The position numbers and the translations under genes are program-made. A DNA stretch of 64,000 nucleotides from Pseudomonas putida. GTDB taxonomy: Bacteria > Pseudomonadota > Gammaproteobacteria > Pseudomonadales > Pseudomonadaceae. The notes beneath the pieces are model-generated. The model was not told where the DNA came from, made no database searches, and worked only from the letters and a program-made list of their open reading frames with translations. How positions within the stretch are numbered: the first letter of the stretch is position 1; each line of letters opens with the position of its first letter. Shown in pieces: positions 28,304 to 38,594 of this stretch. The DNA lies in assembly GCF_022627325.1 (NCBI RefSeq), contig NZ_JAETZZ010000007.1, positions 62,001-126,000 on the forward strand, read 5' to 3'.

Positions 28304-29359
28304 ATGTCGGCCAAGAAGAAGCCAGTAAGTACGCCGTTACACCTGCTCCAGCAACTTTCGGGCAGCTTGCTCGAACACTTGGAAGATGCTTGCTCGCAAG
28401 CGCTGGCCGATGCGGAAAAACTGCTGGCGAAGTTGGAGAAGCAGCGTGGCAAGGCTCAGGAAAAACTGCACAACGGTCGCCTGAAATTACAGGACGCGGC
28501 CAAGGCAGGTAAAACCAAGGCGCAAGGCAAAGCCCAGAAAGCCATTGGTGAACTCGAGTCGTTGCTCGACTCGCTCAAAGAGCGCCAGACGCAAACCCGT
28601 ACTTATATCCAGCAACTCAAACGCGATGCTCAGGAAAGCCTGAAGCTGGCCCAGGGTGTAGGTAAGGTGCGTGAGGCTGCTGGCAAGGCCCTGGACCAAC
28701 GGGCAGTTGCAGCCAAGGCGGCTAAACCAGCCGCTGCCAAAGCGCCTGCCAAAGCTGCGGCCAAACCTGCAGCAAGGTCTTCCACCAGCGCTGCGGCCAA
28801 AGCGCCTGCCAAGGCCGCTGCTGCCAAGGCACCGTCGCGCGCTGCTGCCGCCAAGCCTGCTGCCCTAAAAACCCCGGCCAAGGCTGCGGCTAAACCTGTA
28901 GCTAAAGCTGCAGCCAAGCCAGTCACTGCCAAAGCGGCTGCAGCCAAGGCGCCATCGCGCACTGCTGCGGCCAAGCCTGCTGCCACCAAGGCCCCCGCCA
29001 AAGCCGCTGCTGACAAGCCTGCCAAACCCGCCACGTCCAGAGGCACTGCAGCCAAACCGGCCGCGGCCAAGGCGCCGGCTAAAACCACTGCAGCCAAGCC
29101 TGCTGCGAAAACTGCTGCCGCCAAGCCTGCCGCTAAGGCCACAGCCAAGCCAGCTGCCAAGGCCCCGGCCAAGCCCGCAGCCAAACCAGCTGCCAAGAGT
29201 GCGGCCAAGCCCGCCGCTGCAAAGCCGGCCACCAGCAAACCAGCTGAAACCAAGCCAGCGGCGCCTGCGGTGACCAACTCGGCAGGCCCTGCCGCCCCGG
29301 CGACGTCCTCCGCCGCACCGGCAAGCACCTCGCCTCAGGCGCCGTCTTCGGCCTCCTGA
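28304..29359 (+). CDS. algP: histone H1-like regulator AlgP
   Basis: A 351-residue AlgP. Residues 1-130 form a helical, coiled-coil-like domain (LHLLQQLSGSLLEHLEDACS, then KLLAKLEKQRGKAQEKL). Residues 135-310 are a Lys-Ala-Pro-Ala low-complexity tail that mimics histone H1. The tail ends with a Pro/Ala/Ser-rich segment without lysine. AlgP (AlgR3) binds DNA and was linked to algD expression in P. aeruginosa. AGGAGG precedes the ATG. Its last 25 bases overlap, tail to tail, the end of the TIGR02444 gene. Confidence 0.94.
   Translation: MSAKKKPVSTPLHLLQQLSGSLLEHLEDACSQALADAEKLLAKLEKQRGKAQEKLHNGRLKLQDAAKAGKTKAQGKAQKAIGELESLLDSLKERQTQTRTYIQQLKRDAQESLKLAQGVGKVREAAGKALDQRAVAAKAAKPAAAKAPAKAAAKPAARSSTSAAAKAPAKAAAAKAPSRAAAAKPAALKTPAKAAAKPVAKAAAKPVTAKAAAAKAPSRTAAAKPAATKAPAKAAADKPAKPATSRGTAAKPAAAKAPAKTTAAKPAAKTAAAKPAAKATAKPAAKAPAKPAAKPAAKSAAKPAAAKPATSKPAETKPAAPAVTNSAGPAAPATSSAAPASTSPQAPSSAS
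28710..29240 (+). repeat. imperfect KPAA-coding tandem repeats inside algP
   Basis: Short 12-base-like modules encoding KPAA, AKAA and KAPA alternate many times, with larger repeats such as AKAPSR-AAAAKPA seen more than once. This kind of array is known to vary in length between P. aeruginosa strains. Confidence 0.85.
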
Positions 29360-29817
29360 AGCCCGGTGGCCGCGACACGCAGCTGAGTCAGCGAGTCGTG
29401 GCCATGGACCTGGTCGGGCGCCAGCCTGGCCAGCCAATCGTCCACGGGTTCAGGCGAGCCCGTGGGCCATTGCCTTGCACATGCCTCCAGGCGTTGCAGC
29501 AAGTGCTTCTCTGCCTTTAATTCCAAGCCCTTTACCTGCTCACGCAACGCCTGCAGGTGCGGGTCATGCTGCGCGGCCGCCCGCCATTGCTGGCGCAAAT
29601 GGCGTAGCGGCGTCACCACTTCAGTTTGCCAAGGCTCGGCAATTGCGCGTAAAGCGTCGATTCGCCCGGCTTCTACGGCGACACCTCGGGCTTGCAGCCA
29701 GCTTGCGCACAACAGAAGGCACACATCGCCCCCCTCGGCCTGCACGCTCAGGCAAGCCGCTTCGACGCCCGGCCGGCCATACAGGGCCAGGGCGTAATTC
29801 CACAGGTCGGTGTACAT
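29335..29817 (-). CDS. TIGR02444 family protein
   Basis: A 160-residue protein beginning MYTDLWNYALALYGRPGVEAACL, the family's signature start, followed by CLLLCASWLQARGV. It is small, helical and without membrane segments; function unknown. It is encoded between algP and the ABC-F ATPase in most pseudomonads. Its stop lies inside the 3' end of algP (25-base convergent overlap), and its start is 50 bases from the divergent ABC-F gene. Confidence 0.88.
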   Translation of the reverse strand: MYTDLWNYALALYGRPGVEAACLSVQAEGGDVCLLLCASWLQARGVAVEAGRIDALRAIAEPWQTEVVTPLRHLRQQWRAAAQHDPHLQALREQVKGLELKAEKHLLQRLEACARQWPTGSPEPVDDWLARLAPDQVHGHDSLTQLRVAATGLQEAEDGA

Positions 29818-29867
29818 GATTCCACTTACGCTCCGGGTCGAGGAAGCTGGTAGACTCCGCGACCATC

Positions 29868-31778
<1,911 letters not shown>

Positions 31779-31846
31779 CAGCGAGGTTGAGCTAGACCGA
31801 CGCAGGGTTTGCGGCTGTCAGGCTGAGCGTTTGCAACGAGCGCATG

Positions 31847-31878
31847 ATCGAGCGACGCCCGCGCGGGTGGCGCTCGAT
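31847..31878. terminator. palindromic hairpin downstream of ABC-F gene
   Basis: ATCGAGCG (31847-31854) pairs with CGCTCGAT (31871-31878), and an inner CCCGCGCGGG continues the palindrome. No clear T-run follows; it may end ABC-F transcription. Confidence 0.4.
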
Positions 31879-31969
31879 GCACAACACATCCGACAAACCA
31901 CGCTTTCCCTTCGCGCCCTACAAAATTTGCTGGTTATTTTTTCGCCAACATCTTAGCTTAACGTTTTGC

Positions 31970-31979
31970 AACATATGTT
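31970..31979. promoter_or_regulatory. perfect palindrome AACATATGTT upstream of LysE gene
   Basis: The 10-base palindrome sits directly before the GAGG ribosome binding site of the LysE-type exporter, in an AT-rich patch. Its position suits a repressor operator. No adjacent regulator gene is present. Confidence 0.3.
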
Positions 31980-31994
31980 CGAACGAGGTGTGTG

Positions 31995-32627
31995 ATGTCG
32001 ATGGAAGTGTGGTTGGGCTTCTTTGCCGCTTGTTGGGTGATCAGCCTTTCTCCCGGGGCCGGGGCGATCGCCTCGATGTCCAGCGGCCTGCAATATGGTT
32101 TCTGGCGCGGTTACTGGAACGCCCTGGGCCTGCAGATTGGCCTGGTAGTGCAGATCGCCATCATCGCAGCGGGTGTCGGCGCCATTCTTGCGGCCTCCGC
32201 CACGGCCTTCACCCTCATCAAATGGTTTGGCGTCGCTTACCTGGTCTACCTGGCCTACAAGCAATGGCGCGCCTTGCCTATGGACATGACTGATGAATCC
32301 ACCGTGCGTCCGATCGGCAAGCCTTTGAGCCTGGTGTTCCGTGGTTTCCTGGTCAACGTCAGCAACCCCAAGGCCTTGGTGTTCATGCTTGCTGTGCTGC
32401 CACAGTTCATCAACCCGCATGCACCGCTGTTGCCGCAATACGTGGCGATCACGGTGACCATGGTCACCGTCGATATGCTGGTGATGGCGGGTTATACCGG
32501 GTTGGCTTCACGGGTGCTGCGCCTGTTGCGCACCCCCAAGCAACAGAAACGTCTGAACCGGACGTTCGCCGGCCTGTTCATCGGGGCTGCCACGTTCCTC
32601 GCGACCCTGCGCCGCGCGCCTGTCTGA
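31995..32627 (+). CDS. LysE/RhtB-family amino acid exporter
   Basis: A 210-residue LysE/RhtB transporter. The N-terminal SPGAGAIASMSSGLQYGFWRG is the family motif, followed by five to six membrane helices and a central NVSNPKALVFMLAVLPQF. Such proteins export amino acids such as threonine, homoserine or lysine. The substrate cannot be set from sequence. The start ATG at 31995 is spaced 6 bases from GAGG at 31985-31988; a GTG one codon upstream is possible. Confidence 0.92.
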   Translation: MSMEVWLGFFAACWVISLSPGAGAIASMSSGLQYGFWRGYWNALGLQIGLVVQIAIIAAGVGAILAASATAFTLIKWFGVAYLVYLAYKQWRALPMDMTDESTVRPIGKPLSLVFRGFLVNVSNPKALVFMLAVLPQFINPHAPLLPQYVAITVTMVTVDMLVMAGYTGLASRVLRLLRTPKQQKRLNRTFAGLFIGAATFLATLRRAPV

Positions 32628-32637
32628 CCGTTTTGCG

Positions 32638-32658
32638 GGGGGCCTCGTGCAGGCCCCT
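32638..32658. terminator. hairpin between convergent LysE and slipin genes
   Basis: GGGGCCT (32639-32645) pairs with AGGCCCC (32651-32657) over CGTGC. It probably stops transcription from both sides. Confidence 0.5.
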
Positions 32659-33410
32659 CATTTCTCCCGGTCCATCATCCCCTTGAGCAAGTCCAAGGGC
32701 ATTGGGAAGACGATGGTCGAGCTCTTGTCTCCGGCAATCGACCCCAGCGTCTGCATGTAGCGCAACTGCATGGCGCCCGGCTCCTTGCTGAGCATCTGCG
32801 CGGCCTGCATCAATTTTTCCGACGCTTGCAGTTCCCCTTCGGCGTGGATGACCTTGGCCCGCCGCTCACGCTCGGCCTCGGCCTGACGGGCGATGGCGCG
32901 CACCATCGATTCGTTGAGGTCGACGTGCTTGATCTCGACGTTGGCCACCTTGATGCCCCAGGCGTCGGTTTGCGCGTCCAGCACCTGGCGGATATCCAGG
33001 TTCAACTGTTCACGCTCGGCCAGCAGCTCGTCGAGTTCGTGCTTACCCAATACCGCCCGAAGGGTTGTCTGTGCCAGCTGGCTTGTGGCGACCAGGAAGT
33101 CTTCGACCTGGATGATCGCCTTCTGAGGGTCGAGCACACGGAAGTACAGCACCGCATTGACCTTCACTGACACGTTGTCGCGGGTTATCACATCCTGCGG
33201 TGGTATATCCAGCACCACGGTACGCAAGTCCACCCGCACCATCTGCTGGATCACGGGGATGAGCAGAATCAGCCCCGGCCCCTTGACCTGCCAGAAGCGC
33301 CCCAATTGAAACACCACCCCACGCTCGTATTCGCGCAAGATGCGAAACGCCGACAGCAACAGCACGCCCAGCAGCACCAGCAGGGCCCCGAAACCCAATT
33401 GCATGAACAT
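32658..33410 (-). CDS. slipin (SPFH/stomatin-like membrane protein)
   Basis: A 250-residue stomatin/slipin. One N-terminal membrane helix ([18 protein letters not shown]) precedes the SPFH domain: [50 protein letters not shown], then the coiled coil [20 protein letters not shown]. Slipins form ring assemblies at the membrane and are partnered by NfeD, the gene just upstream. I favour the ATG at 33410, 7 bases from GGAG. A second ATG at 33416 overlaps the NfeD stop (ATGA) but is too close to the ribosome site. Confidence 0.93.
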   Translation of the reverse strand: MFMQLGFGALLVLLGVLLLSAFRILREYERGVVFQLGRFWQVKGPGLILLIPVIQQMVRVDLRTVVLDIPPQDVITRDNVSVKVNAVLYFRVLDPQKAIIQVEDFLVATSQLAQTTLRAVLGKHELDELLAEREQLNLDIRQVLDAQTDAWGIKVANVEIKHVDLNESMVRAIARQAEAERERRAKVIHAEGELQASEKLMQAAQMLSKEPGAMQLRYMQTLGSIAGDKSSTIVFPMPLDLLKGMMDREK

Positions 33411-33412
33411 CG

Positions 33413-34762
33413 TCATTCTCCTTGCGCTGGAGGAGCAGCAGCGCTCACTTCGAGCATCACGCCATGACGCGCGGTGACCCGCACCTGCTGGCCGAGCTGC
33501 AAGGGCGTAGTGCACTGGACCTGCCATTGTTCGCCCTGGGCCTGTACTGCGCCACAGAACGGGTTGTCTGCCACCACCTGAGTGACGCTCACCAAGCTGC
33601 CCACCAAGCCGGCGTCACCGCTGACCAAGGCCCGCTTGCGAGCTTTGAGGGCCATGCCCAGCACACCCCCTATCAGCAATGCCGAGAGCACCGCCAGGCT
33701 CGCGATCAACGCCAGCGGAATGCCGAACCCGGGGGCGTCGGTGTCTATCAGGATGACCGCGCCCACCACGAACGCCACGATGCCGCCAAAACCGACCACA
33801 CCGAAGCTGGGCAGGAACGCCTCGGCGATCATGAAGGCGATACCGAGCATGACCAGCGCGACACCGGCAAAGCTCACCGGTAGCAACTGCAGGGCATACA
33901 GCGCCAGCAACAGGCAGATGCCACCAACCACGCCGGCCACGCCGGAACCTGGGTTGATGAACTCGAACAGCAGGCCATACACGCCGATCATGATCAGAAT
34001 CAGTGCCACGCTAGGGTTGGTGATCACGGCCAGCAGGCGTGTGCGCCAGTCCGGCAGATGCTCGACCAGGTTGGCGTCACGGGTCTGCAACGGGTGCGGC
34101 TGGTCAGCGGCGATGAGGGTCTTGCCGTGGAGCTGGCGCAGCAGGTCAGGCAGGTCGTTGGCCACGTAGTCGACCACTTTTTGTTTGAGCGCTTCGCTGG
34201 CCGACAGGCTCACTGCTTCGCGTACAGCCTGTTCTGCCCAGTCGGCGTTGCGCCCGCGCAGCTGCGCCAGGCCGCGGATATAGGCGGCGGCATCGTTCAC
34301 CTGCTTGCGCGCAAGGGCTTGTTCATTGCTGTCGGGGTTGGCCTTGTCATCCTTTGGTGCACCCGGTGGGCCGCCAATCTGCACGGGTGTGGCGGCGCCG
34401 AGGTTGGTCCCGGGCGCCATGGCCGCTACGTGGCTGGCATAAAGGATGTAGGTGCCAGCACTGGCAGCACGGGCACCGCTTGGGGCAACGAAGGTCGCAA
34501 CCGGCACGGGGCTGGCGAGGATGACCTTGATGATCTGACGCATGGCGCTGTCCAGGCCGCCGGGGGTATCCATGCGGATCACCACCAACTGCGCGCCCTG
34601 TTCCCTGGCCTGGTCCAGGCCGCGTAGCACATAGTCGGCAGTGGCCGGCCCAATGGCGTCATCGATGCTCAGCACCCAGATTGCTCCGGGCGCGGCCTGG
34701 CTGCCTGGGGCGAGGCCAAGCATCAGCACCAATAACCACCAGCGCCAGCAGCGAGCGATCAC
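33413..34762 (-). CDS. NfeD1-type membrane serine protease (ClpP-class)
   Basis: A 449-residue protein with a signal peptide (1-23) and a ClpP/SppA-like domain (25-225) in which [11 protein letters not shown] and [10 protein letters not shown] place the nucleophile at Ser101, with a probable catalytic Lys153. Four to five membrane helices (about 240-370) and a C-terminal OB-fold NfeD domain follow. In Pyrococcus the homologue cleaves the C-terminus of its stomatin partner. The operon with slipin is the standard arrangement. It likely takes part in membrane quality control. Confidence 0.92.
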   Translation of the reverse strand: MIARCWRWWLLVLMLGLAPGSQAAPGAIWVLSIDDAIGPATADYVLRGLDQAREQGAQLVVIRMDTPGGLDSAMRQIIKVILASPVPVATFVAPSGARAASAGTYILYASHVAAMAPGTNLGAATPVQIGGPPGAPKDDKANPDSNEQALARKQVNDAAAYIRGLAQLRGRNADWAEQAVREAVSLSASEALKQKVVDYVANDLPDLLRQLHGKTLIAADQPHPLQTRDANLVEHLPDWRTRLLAVITNPSVALILIMIGVYGLLFEFINPGSGVAGVVGGICLLLALYALQLLPVSFAGVALVMLGIAFMIAEAFLPSFGVVGFGGIVAFVVGAVILIDTDAPGFGIPLALIASLAVLSALLIGGVLGMALKARKRALVSGDAGLVGSLVSVTQVVADNPFCGAVQAQGEQWQVQCTTPLQLGQQVRVTARHGVMLEVSAAAPPAQGE

Positions 34763-34796
34763 CTGTCGTCACCTTGTTCGCTTCCGTTCTCCAAGT

Positions 34797-34827
34797 TTAG
34801 CCCTGCCCGCCCCGGCAGGGCCTAAAA
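34797..34827. repeat. hairpin between divergent NfeD and YbaK genes
   Basis: TTTAG-CCCTGCC and GGCAGGG-CCTAAA form a stem of about 12 bp with one bulge around CGCCCC. It sits in the short divergent promoter region, so it could be an operator or a cruciform-forming site. Confidence 0.45.
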
Positions 34828-34858
34828 TTGGAGATGGGGGCGAAACCGGAGGTGCATC

Positions 34859-35317
34859 ATGCGAATGGCCAAGACCCTGCAGCAGCGCCTGGACCAGGCC
34901 AACTGCGACTACGACATCATTCCCCATCCCCACTCGGCGACCAGCCTGGAATCGGCGCGTACGGCTGGCGTGCCTGCCGAGCGGGTCGCCAAGTCGGTCA
35001 TGCTCGACGATCGCCATGGCAACTACATCATGGCGGTGCTGCCTGCCAACCGGCACCTGGACATGAGCAAGGTGCGCATGTCTGGCGCCTGGCAACTGAC
35101 CCGCGAAAGCGGCCTGCCGAGCCTGTTCGGTGACTGCGAGCGTGGCGCCATCCCGGCAATGGGTGACGCTTATCAGATAAAGATGCTGCTCGATTCGAGT
35201 CTTACCCGCCAAGGCGATGTCTACCTGGAGGCGGGTGACCACGATCACCTGATCCACATGAGCATGGAGCAGTACCTGAAACTTGTGCCGCAAGCGGAAG
35301 TACGCGAGCTGTGCTGA
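34859..35317 (+). CDS. YbaK/EbsC-family aminoacyl-tRNA deacylase-like protein
   Basis: A 152-residue YbaK/ProX-like domain protein. HPHSATSLESARTAGVPAERVAKSVMLDD includes the family's conserved Lys (residue 46 region), and GDAYQIKMLLDSSL and the C-terminal GDHDHLIHMS follow. Free-standing members hydrolyse misacylated tRNAs (for example Cys-tRNAPro, Ala-tRNAPro). The exact substrate here is not predictable. A CGGAGG site precedes the ATG. Monocistronic or weakly linked to the downstream small gene. Confidence 0.9.
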   Translation: MRMAKTLQQRLDQANCDYDIIPHPHSATSLESARTAGVPAERVAKSVMLDDRHGNYIMAVLPANRHLDMSKVRMSGAWQLTRESGLPSLFGDCERGAIPAMGDAYQIKMLLDSSLTRQGDVYLEAGDHDHLIHMSMEQYLKLVPQAEVRELC

Positions 35318-35378
35318 TGTTCTCAAACCAATGCCGGGCTGGCGTCGTGGACGGCCCGCCCGGTACCCAGGAGGAAAC

Positions 35379-35621
35379 ATGGAAGCGCCTACCCATCACT
35401 TTTCCGAGCTGTTCAAGCAGTTGGGCTTGCCCGATGATCCTCAGAGCATCGATCAGTTCATCTCCAGCCATTCGCCGCTGAAAAACGAGATCAAGCTGGT
35501 GGACGCGCCGTTCTGGACCGACTCCCAGCGCGCTTTTCTCAAAGAAAGCATCATTGAGGATTCCGATTGGGCAGTGCCCTTCGATCAACTCAACGAAGCG
35601 TTGCGCCGCCCCCGAAAATAA
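35379..35621 (+). CDS. DUF2789 family protein
   Basis: An 80-residue protein of the DUF2789 type: MEAPTHHFSELFKQLGLPDD, then IDQFISSHSPL and a C-terminal FLKESIIEDSDWAVPFDQLNEAL. Helical, cytoplasmic, of unknown function. AGGAGG at 35369-35374 gives a firm start. It lies 61 bases after the YbaK gene. Confidence 0.88.
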   Translation: MEAPTHHFSELFKQLGLPDDPQSIDQFISSHSPLKNEIKLVDAPFWTDSQRAFLKESIIEDSDWAVPFDQLNEALRRPRK

Positions 35622-35691
35622 AGCGCCGAGCGGCACCTGACGAGTGATCGGCCGTTGCTATGCTCAGGAAAACAATAAGGGGATATGCGCG

Positions 35692-36330
35692 ATGAAAGAT
35701 CCCTACGCACCAGGTTTCTGGTGCACCGTGACCATCCTGGGCACCCTGACGGCCGGTTACTTCTACGGTATCCGCCACACACACCACATGAGCCAGGCTG
35801 TGCAGTTTCTGTACGCTGCTGCGGCAGTCGCTGCAGCGGTCGCGCTGCTGGGCCTGACGTGGATCGCGTGGCAGCAACTGCACCTGAACAAGCGCGAGGT
35901 GATCCAAGGGCGAACGTTGCTCACCATCTGGAACACCAAGGTGGCGCTACGCCGGGTAGAGACGGTATTCGACCGGTATTTCTGGGGCAGCTATTGGCAT
36001 TCGGGGCGCACCTTCGAGGAAGTGATGGGCGAGCTCAGAGGTACACCCCTGGAACAAAGCCTTGATGCGCTCAAGCGCCAGTGCCGAGCCTTGGACCGCG
36101 AGGTCCACGACCATCACCATCACTGGTTGGCCAACGCCCGGGATCTGTCCAGCGTCGCCACAGCCATGGCACGCGAACGTTACCAACTCGACCTGCTCGA
36201 GCCCTCGAGCAGTGGCCATGGCAATACCGCAGTGCTCAACCGTGACCTTGAAGTGCTGGTCTACACATGGTCGGCGCGCCTGCGCAGCTTCGACCATCAG
36301 TTGGACGAACTGGAGCGCGCCTACCACTGA
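35692..36330 (+). CDS. hypothetical membrane protein with cytoplasmic helical tail
   Basis: A 212-residue protein with two membrane helices near the N-terminus (about 8-27 and 36-62) and a long, helical hydrophilic region rich in Arg/His (VHDHHHHWLANARDL). I do not recognise a family. AAGGGG at 35677-35682 precedes the ATG. It is convergent with the CBS-domain gene (6-base gap). Confidence 0.8.
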   Translation: MKDPYAPGFWCTVTILGTLTAGYFYGIRHTHHMSQAVQFLYAAAAVAAAVALLGLTWIAWQQLHLNKREVIQGRTLLTIWNTKVALRRVETVFDRYFWGSYWHSGRTFEEVMGELRGTPLEQSLDALKRQCRALDREVHDHHHHWLANARDLSSVATAMARERYQLDLLEPSSSGHGNTAVLNRDLEVLVYTWSARLRSFDHQLDELERAYH

Positions 36331-36336
36331 AGTGGG

Positions 36337-36774
36337 TCATTCACCGCGGATGTACTGCTCCAGCTGTACGATCAGGCTGGCCTGTTCGGCGATGGTTTCC
36401 TTGACCAGGTCGCCGATCGACAGCAGCCCGAGCAACTCGCCATTGCTGACCACCGGCAGGTGGCGCAGGTGGCGGTTGGTCATGAGGTTCATGCAGTACT
36501 CCAGATTCTGCTTGGGCTCCACCGTGACCACGGGTGCACTCATGATTTCCCGCACCGGCGTAGCCGCCGAAGACCGGCCCTTGAGCACCAGCTTACGGGC
36601 ATAGTCACGCTCGCTGACGATTCCCACCACCTGGTTGTTCTCCACGACCGGCAGCGCACCGACGTTTTTCTCCGCCAGCATTTTCAGGGCTTCGAGCACC
36701 GAGTCGTCAGGGCCGATGGTGTAGACGGTCTGGTGCTGGGACTTGGTCCTGAGGATTTGTTCGACGTTCTTCAT
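36337..36774 (-). CDS. tandem CBS-domain protein
   Basis: A 145-residue protein made of two CBS repeats (residues 10-65 and 75-130): GALPVVENNQVVGIVSERDYARKL and HLRHLPVVSNGELLGLLSIGDLV. Paired CBS domains form a Bateman module that binds adenine nucleotides such as AMP, ATP or NADH. No catalytic domain is attached, so this is a stand-alone energy sensor whose partner is unknown. AGAGG sits 6 bases before the ATG. Confidence 0.92.
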   Translation of the reverse strand: MKNVEQILRTKSQHQTVYTIGPDDSVLEALKMLAEKNVGALPVVENNQVVGIVSERDYARKLVLKGRSSAATPVREIMSAPVVTVEPKQNLEYCMNLMTNRHLRHLPVVSNGELLGLLSIGDLVKETIAEQASLIVQLEQYIRGE

Positions 36775-37028
36775 ACAGGCCTCTGCGGATGGAAAAAACG
36801 GGCTCTTGGAGTAACTAAAGCATCCGGCACGCTGGGCTGCACGGCAATGCAGGAAGCGGCATCGAGTCGATTGAAAAACGTCATGGCTGAAGTCGTTACG
36901 GGGTGAAGTGATAGACAGGCTTGAGGGCGCAGGGGAGATGCCAAATCGGATGGGGTAATATGCGCGATAATCTGTGACAATACATGTCAAGTTGCCATCA
37001 TTCAGTCCTCTTTCGGCAAGGAGCCGCA

Positions 37029-38573
37029 ATGCACCGTGCGTTTCGCCTCACAGCGCTAAGCTGTGCCTTCATTACCGCTGCCGGGTGCAGCACTCAGCAG
37101 ATGGACACCCTTTCCAAGAAAGTCAAAGACATCGGCAGGGACTACGGCATGCCGGTGCTCTGTGGTGTCGGTGTGGTGGCCGGGGGAGCTGCCGGTTACG
37201 CCCTCAACGGCAAGGACGGCATCTTGCCGGGTGCTGCCGTAGGTGGCGCGGTGGGTTGCGTCGTGGGTTATGCGTGGCAGTCCCGCCTGCAGGAGCTGGA
37301 CCGCATCGCCAAAGAAGAAAACCTGAAGATCACCACAGAGAAGCTGACAGTGGCCTCTGCCGCCGTGGTAACTGCTGTGCCGGAGCAGGCAGGTTTGGTG
37401 ACCCAGATCGAAGACAGCGGCATGTTCGCCACCGGCTCTGACCAATTGACCCCAAGCGGGAAGCGCGCCGTGGCCAAGCTGGCACAGATGTATGCCAAGC
37501 CTGCCGCCACCGATAAGCAGGCCGCTGCCAAGGAGTCGCTGGACCGTCGCCTGCTGATCGTCGGCCACAGTGATGCTGTGGGTAACGCCGAATTCAACCA
37601 GAAGCTGTCCGAGCGCCGCGCCAAGACGGTCGGCAAGGTCATGCTGCAGGCGGGCATACCTGCCCATGCGATCTACTACCAGGGGGCAGGAGCCTCGCGA
37701 CCGATTGCCGACAACAGTGACCCGCTGTTGCGTGGCCAGAACCGTCGTGTGGAAATCGTCGAGCTGGCCAACGAACAGGCCTTGGTGATGCGGGCCCAGG
37801 CAGAGGCGGGCAACACCCGCTACCTGCACTATGGCACCTCGACCGCAGCCAGGTCCAAGGCTGCCGGCAGCGCTAAGGCCAGCAGCACGCCGGCACAGGC
37901 CCAGCCGACCCAGCGGGCGACCGTAATGTCCGGTACGGGCGTTGCCAAAACCCCTGGCAGCACCCAGCCCACGAAGGCCGCAGCCGCTGCCCGGCCGCAA
38001 GTCGATTTCGCCGGCACGCCGGTGGCCAGCTACAACTGGACCATGGCCCAGAGCATCAAGCCAAAACAGAGCGGCTTTACCTTGATCAGCAGCGCTTATG
38101 CGGCGCAGATGCCGATGTCGAGCTGTGAGGCCGACAGGCCGCGCACCGCCGGCGAGGTCTTGAGCATGGCCAACGACCAGCCGCTGCCAAGGCACGCGAC
38201 CAAAGACTACCTGCCTGGTTATAACAACCGTGTCTGGGCCAACTTGGTCAATGGGCACCTGGTGACGGTGTCGCCGGTATCGATCCTGCGCGAGAACGCC
38301 AAGGTCGATCGCCAGCCGATCCTTCAACTGGTGGAAGATTACAAGCTGCCAACCCAGCACAAGCCACGGACGATGAAAGCCGTGGCCAACACCTATGAAG
38401 GCGAAAGCGAAGTGCTGTACCGGGTCTTCGCCCGTGATGCCAAGGCCTCGATTTCCTGCATGGATATCGTCTTCAGCAAGGGCAATGCCCAGGCCAGCCA
38501 AGGTGCCTTGTTCTATGCCGCCGGCGCTGATGCTTTCGTCGCTGCTTACACGCCGATCCCGGCCACCAAATAA
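37029..38573 (+). CDS. OmpA-family glycine-zipper lipoprotein, first gene of unknown envelope operon
   Basis: A 514-residue lipoprotein. The lipobox ends at Cys20 (TAAGC) with Ser at +2, which favours the outer membrane. Residues 40-80 are a glycine zipper (GGAAGYALNGKDGILPGAAVGG-like hydrophobic stretch). Residues about 130-240 form an OmpA peptidoglycan-binding domain (IVGHSDAVGNAEFNQKLSERRA, then DPLLRGQNRRVEI). A low-complexity Ala/Thr/Gln linker (260-325) leads to an unrecognised C-terminal domain with two cysteines. AAGGAG precedes the ATG. It is 21 bases upstream of the membrane protein gene and clearly co-transcribed. OmpA domains anchor to peptidoglycan; the system's job is unknown. 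Confidence 0.88.
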   Translation: MHRAFRLTALSCAFITAAGCSTQQMDTLSKKVKDIGRDYGMPVLCGVGVVAGGAAGYALNGKDGILPGAAVGGAVGCVVGYAWQSRLQELDRIAKEENLKITTEKLTVASAAVVTAVPEQAGLVTQIEDSGMFATGSDQLTPSGKRAVAKLAQMYAKPAATDKQAAAKESLDRRLLIVGHSDAVGNAEFNQKLSERRAKTVGKVMLQAGIPAHAIYYQGAGASRPIADNSDPLLRGQNRRVEIVELANEQALVMRAQAEAGNTRYLHYGTSTAARSKAAGSAKASSTPAQAQPTQRATVMSGTGVAKTPGSTQPTKAAAAARPQVDFAGTPVASYNWTMAQSIKPKQSGFTLISSAYAAQMPMSSCEADRPRTAGEVLSMANDQPLPRHATKDYLPGYNNRVWANLVNGHLVTVSPVSILRENAKVDRQPILQLVEDYKLPTQHKPRTMKAVANTYEGESEVLYRVFARDAKASISCMDIVFSKGNAQASQGALFYAAGADAFVAAYTPIPATK

Positions 38574-38594
38574 CCCAAGTCAAGGACGTCCTGA

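Noticed and set aside
28630..29328. A 232-codon minus-strand frame opposite algP, almost all Ala, Gly and Leu
   Set aside because: A consequence of the repetitive Lys-Ala-Pro code on the other strand; not a real hydrophobic protein.
36984..37028. Upstream in-frame start for the OmpA lipoprotein gene
   Set aside because: It would hide the signal peptide and lipobox; AAGGAG directly precedes the ATG at 37029.
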